Shown here piece after piece: positions 10,838-23,585 of a DNA stretch of 64,000 bases (positions are counted from its first letter, which is position 1; the number at the start of each line of letters is the position of its first letter). The position numbers and the translations under genes are program-made. The notes under the pieces were generated by a model, which saw only the letters and a program-made list of their open reading frames with translations, did not search any database and was not told where the DNA came from. The stretch spans positions 17,591,501-17,655,500 of the forward strand of contig NC_071667.1 of the NCBI RefSeq assembly GCF_028554725.1, in the 5' to 3' direction. The stretch comes from Zeugodacus cucurbitae (lineage: Eukaryota > Arthropoda > Insecta > Diptera > Tephritidae).

Positions 10838-13800
10838 ATGGCGAATTTAAATTTTCAGCAACCCCCGAGAAGTTTAGCAAACACCTCAATGACGGGGCGA
10901 ACTACAGGTGGATTTGGTGGTAGTTCACTATCTGGTCATGTAACACCAACGTCTGGCATGTTTCCAACGGGTAAGAATTCCACAAAATTAGTGAAGTATA
11001 TTAGTTATATTGCTTTTGGAGATATTTGTATGTATTTATTTTCAATTTTAATAAAGTATTGACAAACAAATCTTATATGAAATTTCTTTAGGCGGTGCAA
11101 ATTACGGACAAACGCAACAACCTCAACTCTCACCGAATCGCAATGCACAATTGTCTGTGGGCGGTCCGGCGTTATCGAGAGGTGGTCGTGCGAGTATCTT
11201 TGGTCAACAAACGTTCGAACGACGAACTATGCAGGCGTTAGGTGGCGGCCCTATGGTAAGTTTTAACAAACACTCGGCATAAAATATCTGTTCGTATAAT
11301 TTTTGTATTAATATAAATTTATATTTCTACAGTCGAATATGGGCAGCTTTATGCAATCGGGACGTGGTGGCTACGGTACTGGAGGTGGTGGAAGTGGTTT
11401 TCCCACGGTTTTTGGTGGCAGTGGAGATACGGCAACGCCCGCGCTGCTCGATCCAACGGAATTTCCATCGTTGACGAATGTGCGTGGCCAGAACGATCAA
11501 TCACTGCCTCAGACGAATCCCCTCCAGCCACCGGGAAGCAAACCTTATGGTAATTTCTTTACCTCTTGTGAGTTCTTCAACGATATCCTTACAAATATTT
11601 TTTTCTTTATTATCATTAATTATTTTAAGTATAACAAGTTTGCTCTATGTGTATTATGCGCTCGTGTAAATAATGCTCACATACATACATATGTAGGTGC
11701 AAGTAGTAAACTAATAGTGACTATTTGAATATGAGCATACTACAAAAAGAGTAAAATGTTTTTTATTAAGAATATTCAAAGCAAAACTAAACTTTTTTAT
11801 AAAAAATAAAAATAATGAAGTCAAACAATTGGTTTTTGTCAAATTTTATCAATATTAAATTAAATTAGAAATGCAATATTGTTTACGCGTTTATAGAAAA
11901 CTGGTTATAAACATGAAAGCGATACATTTCAGTATTTTTGCTTTTATTAGTCGTAACATTTGTATGTATGTAATTATTTATAAACATACGCATTCATAAA
12001 TTTATTTTAATACGTGGAGCAATCTTTTTATTATTATCATTCAGGTGGAGGTGCCGGGATAATATTAGTTGTGTTAAAAATACATTTTCAAAAAAAATAT
12101 ATTTTAACAGCGCATGCGCACATCTCTGTTGCTTCATTTACTTTTTGGTACATACATAGCTACTCCATCTTGTTTTACAATTTAATTGTGTTCATAATAA
12201 TAGCGGCATTAAGTTAATTTGTAATCATATTTAATTAAATAATTAATATTGTCTATTAAATACTTATTTAAGTAGCAAAACATTTTTTGAAATTGAATTT
12301 GAATTTTACTGAGAACATTGTTATTTTTTGTATTACTGTCTCTCTGATTTACATTTACACAAAGGCAGTTTATAGTGAATTTATACAATTATTAAGCTCC
12401 CTTAGCTCTTCAAAGCTCGTACGAGTATATAACTTAATCTTAAATATCGCAATAATTGTATGCACCTATTATTATGAACACAATAATCGAAAACAAAATT
12501 GTATACTCTCGTATTAATTACTTTTCTTTTGTACTACTCAATGTTTCTTTATATACTTTATATACTGGTGCGTGTTTGAAATTTCTAATCAAACATTAAA
12601 CTCATAAACATACATATATGCTCTATGTGTAGAGGAGTTCCTGTGTGCGCAACAAACACATTGTGGTTGTGGTTGTAGTTGTGGTGTAGCCAAATTCAGG
12701 ACGTATATGTAACTGGAAAACATTTGAACATTTTCGTAAATAATAACCATACACACGTAGCAATAATTAAACAAAATGTCATGTAAAGAGAAAAAAGAAA
12801 AGAAAACAACCAAGTAATTAATTGATTAGACACATTTCTTATATATATTATATCTATACCTACATATATATATATACATATAATAAATAGTCAATGTAAT
12901 TTGTTGGCCACGCTTTCTTCATAATGGGGTTATCCGTTTCTATTTTCTTGTTCTCGTTTTCGTTTTCGTCCTGACTTACGCCGTTGCCGTGCATTATAAC
13001 AAACACTCGAAACGCTTACGTCGTTCTACGCCTTTAATATCAAACTTTCAAACAAAACACATAAATATATAATATACCTACATATGTACGGGTTATGTAC
13101 GTATAGTCGGCATGGTGAAACAACCAACGTCGGAACAATCGGAATTCACCATGTCCAATGAAGATTTCCCTGCGTTACCGGGCACTCAAATCTCCGACGG
13201 TACAACGAATTCGGGCATCACGGAGAACAATTTGGACGGTGCGGAGAAGACGATGAACTCAATTGTAGGCGGCAGTGGGTTAGGTGCCGTTGGCAGTGGC
13301 GTTGGCGTTAGCGGTAGTAGTGGTGGCGGCAGTAGTGGTAGAGGCATCGACCATCAACACGATAATTCCAGCAATGATAAACTTGTGAAAAGCGGAGTGC
13401 AAACTTCACCTGATGGTAATTTTTTTTATAAGCGTGTCTCTCTCTTACCTTTCGCTCATACATTTTGATTTTCGTTTTCAAATACTTTTCTTGTTTCGTT
13501 TTGTGTAAAAGAATAACAACGCACTCGCGCACACATTTTGTTGAAAAGTTCTAAAAAGAAATTAGGAACTGTGGAAATGGGAATTAAAAGTTTAATGCAT
13601 TTATTGTTTATTCATAGTCTACTATGTATAAGTAATCATCATATTTCGATATCAAAGTAGACTAATATTTCGTGTTTAAAAATTTGATAAAACCAATATA
13701 TTTATATATAAGCCAGGATTATTTGTTGATAACTAATCCGCAAAACCTATTTTGTGTGTGTTTTTATAGCAATTGAATAAATATAATATATATTTAATTC

Positions 13801-15275
13801 ATAAGGCAAGAAACGTATTAGTTATTGTTATGGATATAATGCTAAAAGCTCTTACCAGACAACCCATGCCTGCTGGCCTCTGACTTCTTACAATAGAAAA
13901 CTGTTTTAACGGTTGAAAAATCATTTTTAAATACAATAAAGTGTAAGACAACTTTATATAAACTTACGCACTAATTTAGTGCTAAAAATATTTTTTTTTT
14001 TTTGTTATTTTCCAAAATGCGAATACATTATTTTTTTTATTTATTAGTTTATGTATATTGTGTGCGATTCACAAAAATGTTTGATCAATAATTTATTCAA
14101 AAAGTGATATTTGTTAGTTCAAGAAAAGTTTCACTTCACATGCACACAATCCGCTTCATTTCATTCAATGTTCAATTTAGTTCTTCAGCTAAAATGTTAA
14201 AAGTTAATTCACATGACTTTGTTTTTGTTGCAATAAATTGCTTCATCATTATTGCATATAGTGTTATAATTTTATTCCCATCTCTACAGTACCCAAGCAC
14301 ATACTTACAAACATTAACGTAACTAAAATATCAATTGTGTTTATATACAATACTAATATTGCATTTTCTCCATATTTAGGCAAGGTCACAAACATCCCAG
14401 CGAGTATGGTGAATAACCAATTTGGCATGGTGGGTCTGCTTACATTCATACGGGCGGCGGAGTCGGATCCAAATTTAGTGACGTTAGCGTTAGGAAATGA
14501 TCTTACCGGCCTCGGTCTGAATTTAAATTCACAGGAAAGCTTACATCCTACCTTCGCTGGACCGTTTGCGGATCACCCCTGCAGGTTTGTTCAAAATTTC
14601 AGCGTAACAAGTTTCAACTATTAATAATGTTTATATTTTTAAATAAATAAATAGAGTACAAGACGTTGAATGCAACGTGCCAACCGAATATCTGATCAAT
14701 TATGCGATAAAGGATAAACTGTCCGCACCGTTACTGAATAAGCTGCAAGAAGATCTGCTCTTTTTCTTGTTCTATACGAATATCGGCGACATTTGGCAAA
14801 TGATGGCCGCAGCGGAACTGTAAGTGTATTATTTAAAAAAAATGCTAGAATATAACTGATTTCAATATATCGCTTTAATGTTCCCTCACTCATACCCCGT
14901 TCAATTCAAGCATACATTTGTTTAATCCATTACCGCCTTCTGTCCCCATACGAGGACACCTCTTCGATATTATTTTTTGGTGTTTAAGATATCTGTATCA
15001 GAAGTCGGTAATGGGTTGAAGTGGCAAACTATTCTTTTACACTTATTTATTAAATTAAATATTTTTTCATACACAGTTATGGTCGCGATTGGAGATTTCA
15101 CATAGAAGAAAAAATATGGATTACTCGAATTCCTGGTAATAATCAAGGAAAATTTTACTACTTCGATGCGCAAAGTTGGAAACGCATGTCCAAAGATTTC
15201 CAAATCGACGCCGATAAATTAGATAAATGTCCCAATATATCTGCGTTAGTGAACATGAATGGACAGTCTGTATAA
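10838..15275 (+). CDS. Rga: CCR4-NOT complex subunit 2 (Regena/NOT2)
   Basis: NOT2 is a core subunit of the CCR4-NOT deadenylase, which shortens mRNA poly(A) tails and represses translation; with NOT3 it docks on the NOT1 scaffold. Seven coding exons with consistent phases: 10838-10970, 11092-11255, 11333-11549, 13107-13415, 14380-14584, 14655-14819 and 15077-15275, giving 463 aa. Residues 1-170 are disordered and rich in Gly, Ser and Gln. At the third intron the join gives KPYVGMVKQPTSEQSEF and then NEDFPALPGTQ, the short motif shared with human CNOT2. A Gly/Ser-rich linker follows. From about residue 275 comes the NOT region (GMVGLLTFIRAAESDPNLV) and the C-terminal NOT box (YLINYAIKDKLSAPLL, ELYGRDWRFHIEEKIW, FYYFDAQSWKRMSKDF). 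The Drosophila protein, as I recall it, is longer, so an additional or alternative exon may exist in the 1.5 kb intron at 11550-13106. The NOT box is intact. Confidence 0.93.
11550..13106 (+). other. Rga: Large intron 3 of Regena
   Basis: A 1.56 kb AT-rich intron with GTAATT donor and TATAG acceptor. It holds a GT-rich stretch (about 12660-12695) and short AT dinucleotide runs near 12840-12890. I see no transposon or conserved exon, although an alternative exon cannot be excluded. Confidence 0.6.
13416..14379 (+). other. Rga: Intron 4 of Regena
   Basis: A 0.96 kb AT-rich intron separating the low-complexity linker from the NOT region. Donor GATG/GTAATT, acceptor ATATTTAG. No repeat or coding signal recognised. 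Confidence 0.6.
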
Positions 15276-15952
15276 TATTAATAAAATATACAAAAAAAAA
15301 ACACGAAAAAAATCTAAAAAAAAAATCTTTTTTTGAAAATAAGGTAAAAATCATGATGAAAAATAAAAGAAAATATTAAGAACTTTGAGTTAATCTTGTG
15401 TACTACTATTACTTATTTTTTACTTTTGCAAGGCTAACACATATGGTAGAGCAATATGTTTTTATAAGGAAATCGAAAAAATTAAAAAAAAAATAAATCA
15501 GATCTGATGACCAACATGTGGTGCTATTGCACTGCGAAGTTAGCAATGAAACAGTGAAATTTACAATTATTCTCTACATATACAGTATTTAACTTTATAT
15601 AGAAGTCATTGAAGTTGTGTAGGGAAGAAATCAGAAATAATTTAAATGTGCATTTCATATTGTGGGTTTTCACTACACAAATTTAGAACTTTTTACTTAA
15701 CGTTATGCAAACTTAAATAATATTTTAAATCATTTAAATTTTAAATGTTTTTATGCAAACCATAAATATTTTAATTTTTATGTCAAAATTTTCTTATTAT
15801 TTATTTTTTATTATTAATTAATAAAATATTTATACCCTTTATAATTTTAACAAGCTAATTTATTTATACGTCCTTTATTAATGTAAAAATAAATATTAAT
15901 ATTGTATACACACCTTAATATTGTGTTTTGCAACTATCTGCTACTCATTCCT

Positions 15953-15961
15953 AGATGGCGC
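15953..15961 (+). promoter_or_regulatory. CTCF-like insulator motif between Regena and asterless
   Basis: AGATGGCGC at 15953-15961 fits the Drosophila CTCF core (AGRKGGCGC as I recall it). It lies between the 3' end of Regena and the 5' end of asterless, about 165 bases upstream of the asterless start. A nine-base motif can occur by chance; the position at a gene boundary is the only added support. Confidence 0.35.
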
Positions 15962-16126
15962 TGCAAATAACCACTGTCTACGAATGTCAAATAATTTTTC
16001 ATTAATTACAAAGCGCCGGCGCGATTAGTGCAAATTTCAGTTAAACATTTAATTTGTTTAAATATTTATATGTTTTAATTTTTATACTATGCGCAAAACT
16101 TCAAGTGTTTAAGAATCTAGGCAAGA

Positions 16127-19100
16127 ATGAGTATCTTTCAAGGCACAGAAAGCATACAGGTAAACACAAGTCTTGATCGCGCAGCAGAGGAGGAGGCTTT
16201 GGCAGATCAAAGACGCCGCGAAGAAGAGGTTTGTATGAAATACAAATAAGAAATTTTCTCTCGGTACTTATTATATATATGATCAATTACATTTAGTTGG
16301 GAAATTTATTACAAAATGCTTTTGATGATTTGGAGGAAGATGAAACCACAGTCGATTCAACGTCAAACTTTCATTCGCATATGAATGATGAACATACAAC
16401 GCACGCAAAACAAGTACATCCACAGGCGCAAAACAATAATATACATGCATTGCATTTACCACCAGCTGCATTTGATGCAGAGATACATCAATTAAATATG
16501 TTACTTGAATCGCGCACACGCGAGTCGGAACATTTCAAACAGTTGGCCAGTGAGGAACAAAAGAAACGCGATGAGCTGCAAAAGCGTTTATGTATAACTG
16601 AAGCAGAGTTGGATCGCGCATTGGCGAATAAGAACAGTACACATGAATTACTTGTGGAGTGCAAAGAGAAGTGTTCCAATTTAGAAAATAGTATTAGTAA
16701 ATTACGTAGTGAAAAGAAATCGCTTGAAAGTGAACATAACATTGTGCTGGGCAAATTGGAAACAACACAAATGCTTTTGGCTGATGTGCAGCAAAAATAT
16801 GATATGGTAGAGCGGGATTTGGGCAAAAATAGTCAGCGCAATGCGGAATTGCAAAGAAAACAAATGGAAGAACGACATCGCGCCGAATTGGATGTTATGC
16901 AACAGCAAATGGAGCAATTGGTTGGTAAGTTGGATAAAAAAACAAGCGAAATGGAAAGTTTACATGCGCGGTATCAAGCTTTGCAAAGCAGTCACGAAAA
17001 CATGTTGCTGGAGAAGTCTGGCAAAATCAATGACCTGAATCATGCATTAGCTGAAGCGCAAAGAACATGCGAAGAATTTAGAGCGCGGCAGGATTATCAA
17101 CAGGTGTGTTCACGTGACATCTACAGTAATATTGTTATTAATATAAATTCTAATGCTTTTAGGAAAATATGCGCTTGCAAAAGTTCATAGCTAGTCTGCA
17201 GGAACAAATTAAAACGATGGAGAAAACCATAAATTCTTTAACTGAGCGTTTGGAGCACACTACAGCTGAGCTGGATGTGATGGATAGTGTGCTGCATCAA
17301 CATAATCAAGAGGATACACCTGGCCGTCTGAGCCAAACTCATGGCAAAGTGGTGGGTAGCACGCCTTTAACTACCAACGATCGTTTGGGTAACCTTAAAG
17401 ATGAACTCTATCGTGCACTTTCCAATATAAAAGGCAAGCGTGATGAGATACGTCGTCTACAGCAAAATCTTGATGATAAAACTGCTGAAATACGTATGTT
17501 GCGCGAAGAAGAAAATAAAGCGTTAGTACAAATTTCCACACTTAAAGAGGCAAATTTGCGACTTGAGAATCGCCTAAAGCTGCTTGAACAAGAAAATGAA
17601 GAGTTGTGCAATAAAGCGGCAAACAGACATAATACTACCAAGAACAGTGCTGACATTGAAGCACTGCAACAGCAAATGAAGGCCGAAAAGCAGGCACTAC
17701 AGGAACAATGCGCACGTTTTGAAGCGGAGTGTAAAAGTCATGAGCAGGAGCGTAAAAAATTAGATGTGCAATTACGTAACGTTGAAGTTGATTTGGAGGA
17801 ACTGAAACAGGAGCATGAAAGCATGAAAGTTAACTATGAGCAAATAATGAAAGAGAACCAGAATTTGCGCAGTCGCACAACAGCGGATAACATGCGGCTT
17901 GAATTGGAAAAACATAAATTCCTGCTGAAGGATGCGCAGGCCGAATGTGATCGCCTAAAGAATCTCTACATTGAGATATCTAACGCAAAAGAAGCGATGG
18001 GTTATGAGATTGAAAAACTACGTCACACAGATAGCATTAAAGAATTGCAAGAACAACGCGAGAAGATAGCCAATCTGCAGCGGGCGCTGCAATTAGCCGA
18101 AGTAAAGTCATCCGAACTGACGAAAATACTTGAGACTGAGAAAATGTGCCACGAACGCGATGTGAAAACGCTGAAGGATCGTTGGGAGCAAGAGAAGACT
18201 ACGAATAACAAAGCAACCAAGGCAGATAGTTCAAACAATTGTAGCAAATGCATCGATTATATGTCAGAAATAACGAAGGTAAGCGTACTTTACAATGAAA
18301 AATATCGACATTTTCTAATGTTCCTTTTTTTAGTTCGAAATACAAAACCTTAAGCTAAGTAACGTCAATTCTATTAATAAAAAAGAAATAGACGATCTTA
18401 CGCAACAATTGCAAGATGCGAAAACTAGCATAGCCGAACTCAACGAAAAATTGAAGCTCTGCGAACAACAAGAGCAACTCATACGTGAACTCAAAAATAA
18501 GGCTGCACGATTCGAGGAGTATATCAAAAGTCATAGCAGTGCATCGGAACCTAATAGTGCAACTCCGTCTCCACAGAAATATAAATCCAACGTTGAAAAT
18601 ACTAATAACAAACAAGAATGTAATCGTCTTCCCGTCACCGAAGTGAAACAAATTGAATCGCGCATACGTGATGAAATGGCAAAACTTTTTGCCGGCGAAA
18701 TAAAACGCTTCCAAATAAAACTGCATCAAACCGAAGAAAAAAATATTTGTTTACAACGCGAATACCAAATTGTGAGTAATGATCTGCAACAGCGCACCAC
18801 CGAAGTGGAGCTGCTGAAGCAAGCCATACTCGCAGAGCGTGAACACATGGAAGATATACTGAAGCAGAAGGATACTGAGGCGCATGAGATGATTGAAAAG
18901 CAAACCGCAATTTTGCATAAATGTCGCGATGAACTGTTGGCCAAAAATCAGCGTGTCACACAATTGTCTAAGGAGCTAGAAGAAAGACAGGTACAAATCG
19001 AAGCTGAACGCCAGTCTATGAAGGCTGTGATGGCGCAATGGGAGGACCAACGCAAGCATGTGGATGATATTGAATCGGAGTGGAAGGATAAAGTACAATC

Positions 19101-20731
19101 GTTGGAACGGGCACATGAAAAAGCTTTAGCGGCGTGGCAAAAGAAATACAATTCAGCTAAGCATACAGCGGCGAATTATAAGGTAATTATGTGTGAAATA
19201 AACGCTGCAAAAGTACTTTAAAAAAAGAGCTAAGTTCGGGTGTAGCCGAACATTTTATAGTCTCTCAATTTATTTTTATATTTTTATTAAGATACACACA
19301 ATTTGACCCATATATTTGGCATAAAGTACAATAGAAAAACGAAAATTCCTCATAATATATAGTATATAGGCTGAGGAAATTCCTGAATCGACTTCACTCA
19401 TTTTCACCACCAATATACACCATCTCCAAGGATATACGCTCACTTAATTTGGCTAAAATTTTTCACATATTAACCGACTTATAAGGTATAAATATTTTGA
19501 AAAACTCGTAATTAGGTGAATGGGAGCTAGTGGTGACCCGAATTTCACCACTTTTGGTACAGAGACAAACTATTAGAAGAAAAAGATTCTCTCTGAATTA
19601 CATGAAAATGTCTGAGAGATTTACCGATATTTTCGGTAAAAACTTACCCTTAGGCTCGGAGTTCTTCATGTTCGATATCCGGGGCATTGAAAAGTTTTAG
19701 TCCGATTTCGACAATTTTTCCACAAGTGATGTTACAGCTCAAATACAGTATTTGTGTAAAGTTTTATTCCGCCATTGGTTCCTAATGTATGTACAATAAT
19801 GTGAAGGAATCAAATGGAGTTCAAAATTGCATAATATAGGAATTAACGTTTGCCCATATTCCGTCCGTGTGAAAAGGGTATTAAGAGAATATTATATACC
19901 GAATTTCATTTAAAACGGTCAAGTAGTTTCAGATATATGGTTTACCCAAAAGTGGGCGACGCCACTCCCATTTTCCATTTTTTTTTTAATTTGAGTTCAA
20001 TTTTCTTCTGCAATTTCTTCTGTAAAGTTAACGTACATTTAGTAATTTTCAACATAAACTTTGTATGGGAGGTGGGCGTGGTTATTAATCGATTTCATCT
20101 ATTTTATGGTGTATAATGGGGTATGTAAGGAAAGTGACCGCAGAAAGATTAGTATATTTCGTATATTTATATAGCGGTTTGCGAGATATATACAAAAAAA
20201 CTATTTGGGGGCGGGGCCACGCCCACTTCTGACTTTATGACTTATGAACAACCGTTATGTGAACAAAACTATAATACTCTCTTAGCAATTTTTTTACGAG
20301 AGATAATAAATATATTTGTCACAATGTCAGAAAACCTAAAAATAATATTAAATCCAACTTGTTGTTTTGAGAGTTTAACCTACACTTGGATCGTAGATGC
20401 AAATCCAATGGCAATATCTATAACATAAATATGATTCTCTCCACAGCGCTATGCGGAGGACAAAGAGGCGCACATGTTAAGCGAATACGAACGCCTTAAA
20501 ACAGAGTATAATGCATCACTGACCAAGATTGAAATACGCATGAAAGAAGCATTGGAAAAAAAGAATCGTGAGGTAATATGAATAATATGAACAATTAAAG
20601 GTAGAAATCAAAATACTTAAATATTATTTTTATTTTTGTTTTTAAAGATGAAAGACGCTACTGCTGCAATTGAGAAGCGGCATGAATTAGGCTATGACAA
20701 AGAAAACAGAAAGAGGAATGAAAAGAATTGA
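16127..20731 (+). CDS. asl: Asterless / CEP152 centriole duplication scaffold
   Basis: Asterless recruits the kinase PLK4 to the mother centriole and is needed for centriole duplication and pericentriolar material. Six coding exons, all phase 0: 16127-16228, 16297-17103, 17163-18278, 18334-19182, 20447-20572 and 20648-20731, giving 1027 aa, close to the roughly 990 aa of the fly protein. Residues 31-50 read REEELGNLLQNAFDDLEEDE, which resembles the N-terminal acidic segment of human CEP152 (REKELQQLLTDL followed by an acidic patch) that PLK4 binds. A linker follows, then near-continuous coiled coil from about residue 95 to the end, interrupted by a Ser/Asn-rich stretch with a CSKC motif at 663-666 and another near 720-750. 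Late segments such as RIRDEMAKLFAGEIKRFQIK fit what I recall of fly Asl. The 1.26 kb fifth intron contains a dispersed repeat. The family call rests on the N-terminal motif, length and coiled-coil layout; another centrosomal coiled-coil protein is the alternative. Confidence 0.78.
19220..20311 (+). repeat. Dispersed repeat family 'TCTCGCAA', copy A (in asl intron 5)
   Basis: Starts with GAGCTAAGTTCGGGTGTAGC and ends with ACTATAATACTCTCTTAGCA followed by a degenerate ACGAGAGATAATAAA. It shares internal blocks with the copies at 32.1 and 40.1 kb: a region around GTTTACCCAAAAGTGGGCGA, and GGGGGCGGGGCCACGCCCAC. It sits wholly within the intron, in sense orientation, and does not disturb splicing signals. 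Confidence 0.8.
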
Positions 20732-21024
20732 CAACGATACGTATAGCATACATATACATATATCGTATGTTAATAAGTATTTTTTATTGTTTATGAATCA
20801 ACCAGTTTGTTTGTTTTAGATTTAAAATATAATAATGACCGCAATTTGTTTAGTTTGCACTATTTTATGTAAATGAAGTGTTTAGCTGAGTATGTAAATA
20901 ATGACCGACGTTAATTAAATTTGCAAAAGCAAAAGACACGACATTAAAGCTGCATTAATATAAAATAAGTATGTAACGTTGACAGAAAGTGGTAAGTAAG
21001 TATCAATTTCTTAATTAATTATAA

Positions 21025-22621
21025 TTATTTATTATAGTTTTTTGACTTTTCACTCGAAAATGTGTCCCAACATGCTTGCAATTTTTGAAAACTATTATCG
21101 ATTTCTGATTTTGTAATACCCAAACCGGCAGCCATTGTTAAGTAAGGTATTTGCGTCGCTGCAGAATGTGAGCCCCAACCTGCAAAAGAAACGTAAAAAA
21201 AATTAATAATGGCAAAAAATAATATAAACATCCATAATGTTTTGTTTACTAACATTCAAAGTGATGCCCTTCAACCTTCCGGTGATCACCGACAGCCACA
21301 ACACGTGCACCCGAAATACCGCGTGTGTACAACATTGAACCGAACTTAGTTAGTTCCATGTCAGTGTCTTGCAACTGACTTAAACTCATAGCCAGCGATA
21401 TTGGATTGGCTTTTGCTTCCAACAATATTTCTCCATGATTTTCGGCGAATTCTTGCATACGCATGCGCAAATATTCAAAATTTTCTTTGCGCTCTTTGAC
21501 TAAATTCAAATAACCATTGCGACCCAGCGACAAAAGCGTCATGAAGACGTCAAGCGTTTGTGCCGATGAAGCGCGTCCGGGATATGCTTTAGCAACATTG
21601 CGCACTAATTGTTCATCGAAGCCCGCTATGATGGCGCCACCAACGGGTACCATGAGATTTTTATCTGTACTCTGCACAAATAAGTCAACGCGTCCCACAC
21701 GCTGTGCTTGTTCGAGTTGATGTGTGAGATAGGTACTTTGTAAGCCATAAGCATTATTGACGAGATGAGGCAACGCGTGTTGTGCCGCCAATTTCGCCAC
21801 ACCAATGATATCATCTGAATTTCGTGGTGCAAAACAGCTAGTTGTTGTACAAAAACAAAGTATATTTTCTTCATTAAGTTCTTCTATTTTTTGCGCTAGC
21901 CCTTGCAAATTTGTAGTTAAACTACCGTTATCATTTAGTTGGGGTTCGACAATTATTGGTGTGAGTCCAGCTGTAATTATACTTTTGAAGCAGGATTTCT
22001 GATCGATACGTGACCATAAAACATATTTAGCTGCCGGCTTCTGTTGCCGCAAAGTAAGTAGACATAAGAGCAGGGACATGCCTGTCGCAAGAGGGGCTAA
22101 AAAACAGCTGCGACAACTGCGCACACCCATCTCGTGGATTAGATCTAGCAATACTGAATTTGTTAGATTAGCCATAAGTGTGGAACCAGCCGCTTTCGGT
22201 TGTGCCTCCAACAAATCACCCGAACGGCCAATGCCATGACCGAAATTATAATGACGTCGTGCAACAAGCGCTAAAAATAGTAATTTTTAAATATAGTACA
22301 TAATTTGCACATGCATTACTTACAACAAGCTATGCGTGCTTCGCGTTCACCAACTCCTGCTTTTTTGGGAAAGTTGTTGCTGTCGAGCAGTGACAGCTGC
22401 TGCACCAGTTCTTCGATAAGTGTATCACTCCAACCATTAATTGGTAGTTTACGCTGTTAGTTACAAACATTTACTATGATTATCTTGTTTATTATCTAAT
22501 TAGTTACCTTTTCCAACAGCTCGCGCTTTTCTGTTTCTCTACTTTTCTGTGCATCTTGTGCTAGTTTCAGATAATTTTTAGGCACTACCTTTTCACTGAT
22601 GTTTATTTTTTGGAAATCCAT
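21025..22621 (-). CDS. SepSecS: O-phosphoseryl-tRNA(Sec) selenium transferase
   Basis: This PLP enzyme converts O-phosphoseryl-tRNA(Sec) plus selenophosphate into selenocysteinyl-tRNA, the last step of selenocysteine synthesis. Four exons: 22508-22621, 22324-22453, 21254-22270 and 21025-21179, with GT-AG introns and consistent phases, giving 471 aa (human about 501). Conserved blocks are GVGEREARIA, ARRHYNFGHGIGRSGDL (phosphate and tRNA contacts), QPKAAGSTLMANLTNS, PLATGMSLLL, CTTTSCFAPR, LVNNAYGLQS and QSTDKNLMVPVGGAIIAGF. Lysine 285 in STDKN aligns with the PLP-binding lysine of the family (human Lys284). The C-terminus is WGSHSAATQIPYLTMAAGLG followed by a charged tail. No lesion is seen, so selenoprotein synthesis is probably active. 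The gene is tail-to-tail with asterless; the stop codons are about 290 bases apart. Confidence 0.95.
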
Positions 22622-22756
22622 TGGAACTTATTTTTAATATCACTGGTTGCAACCATTAATCATAAGAATATTGTAATCACACTATTATCTTCTTAATTAT
22701 TTTATGGAGCTAATTGTATTTTTTATTCGAAGTAAATTCATTTGTTTACATTTGAA

Positions 22757-22786
22757 CAGCTGATTGTGTCGCTTCAAGAGTGACCA
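22757..22786 (-). promoter_or_regulatory. Promoter motifs upstream of SepSecS
   Basis: CAGCTG at 22757-22762 and, on the minus strand, TGGTCACT at 22779-22786, lying 135-165 bases upstream of the SepSecS start codon. These are the same two motif types (E-box and Motif 1-like) seen in front of Dhod. Both are typical of broadly expressed dipteran genes. Confidence 0.45.
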
Positions 22787-23141
22787 GAATAAGAGATTCG
22801 TTAAGAAAACAGTTTCAGTGAATGAGAAATTATCCAGACGAGCCCATTAAGTTAAATGCACATTTTAGAAGTTAATCAACAGTAAATATTTTTAGTGGAT
22901 ATGTATATGCTATCGACCAATTACTTTGATATTAATTCTTATGTGACCTTATTGTTTTTAGTTCTGCTTTCGTACCACGATTGGTGAATACACTAGAACA
23001 ACAAGCGTTTCTCACCACACTTAGGAATACCATGCAATCTAATAAGAATCGGGCGCAGTCTGATCAGCGGTTTTTCTAGTCATATTCCGGTACACCTACT
23101 TCTTGTAGATTATTTCAAGGTACCACAATGCAAATAAAATA

Positions 23142-23585
23142 CTGTGGAACTTCTCTAACTCGTATCACCACTTCGAGTTAGAGAGACTTCGAGCTATAAA
23201 AATTTTAAGTAAAACATAATTTTTTCAAAAAGCTTTAAAATATAGATTCACCTACAGTTTGAGTTATTTACTTCGCAAAAAGTGTTATTTAAATACATTA
23301 AAATATGTAATCTGTAATTTGGTTTGGCACTTGACGTCTGTATCTCATGCCTTTATTACACGATTTAAGAAATCTATACGTGTAATATTTTTTGTTCGCC
23401 TCCATACGAATATAGGGGCTCCTTTTAAATTTTTCCTTGATAGTAAAATATTAAAATTTTGTATTATGCTCTGATCGAAAGTTCGAATTATGGAAGGAAA
23501 TTTGTATGAAATTTGATTTCTAAACGCTATTGCCAATTCAAAAGTTCGAGTTATGGAGATCTTCGAGTTATAGAAGGTTCGACTG
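23142..23585. mobile_element. pogo/Tigger-like non-autonomous element 1
   Basis: A 444 bp element with terminal inverted repeats: the left end is CTGTGGAACTTCTCTAACTC and the right end read inward is CAGTCGAACCTTCTATAACT. It is flanked by TA on both sides (23140-23141 and 23586-23587). CAGT ends with TA duplications and an internal pattern of ACTCGAA/TTCGAGTTAT blocks are characteristic of pogo/Tigger-type elements. It has no transposase frame, so it is a MITE-like derivative. Confidence 0.75.

Noticed and set aside
16488..16826. 112-codon minus-strand frame inside asterless
   Set aside because: Serine/cysteine-rich antisense shadow of a coiled-coil coding exon.
18355..18729. 124-codon minus-strand frame inside asterless exon 4
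   Set aside because: Antisense of a coiled-coil exon; Phe-rich composition is typical of such shadows.
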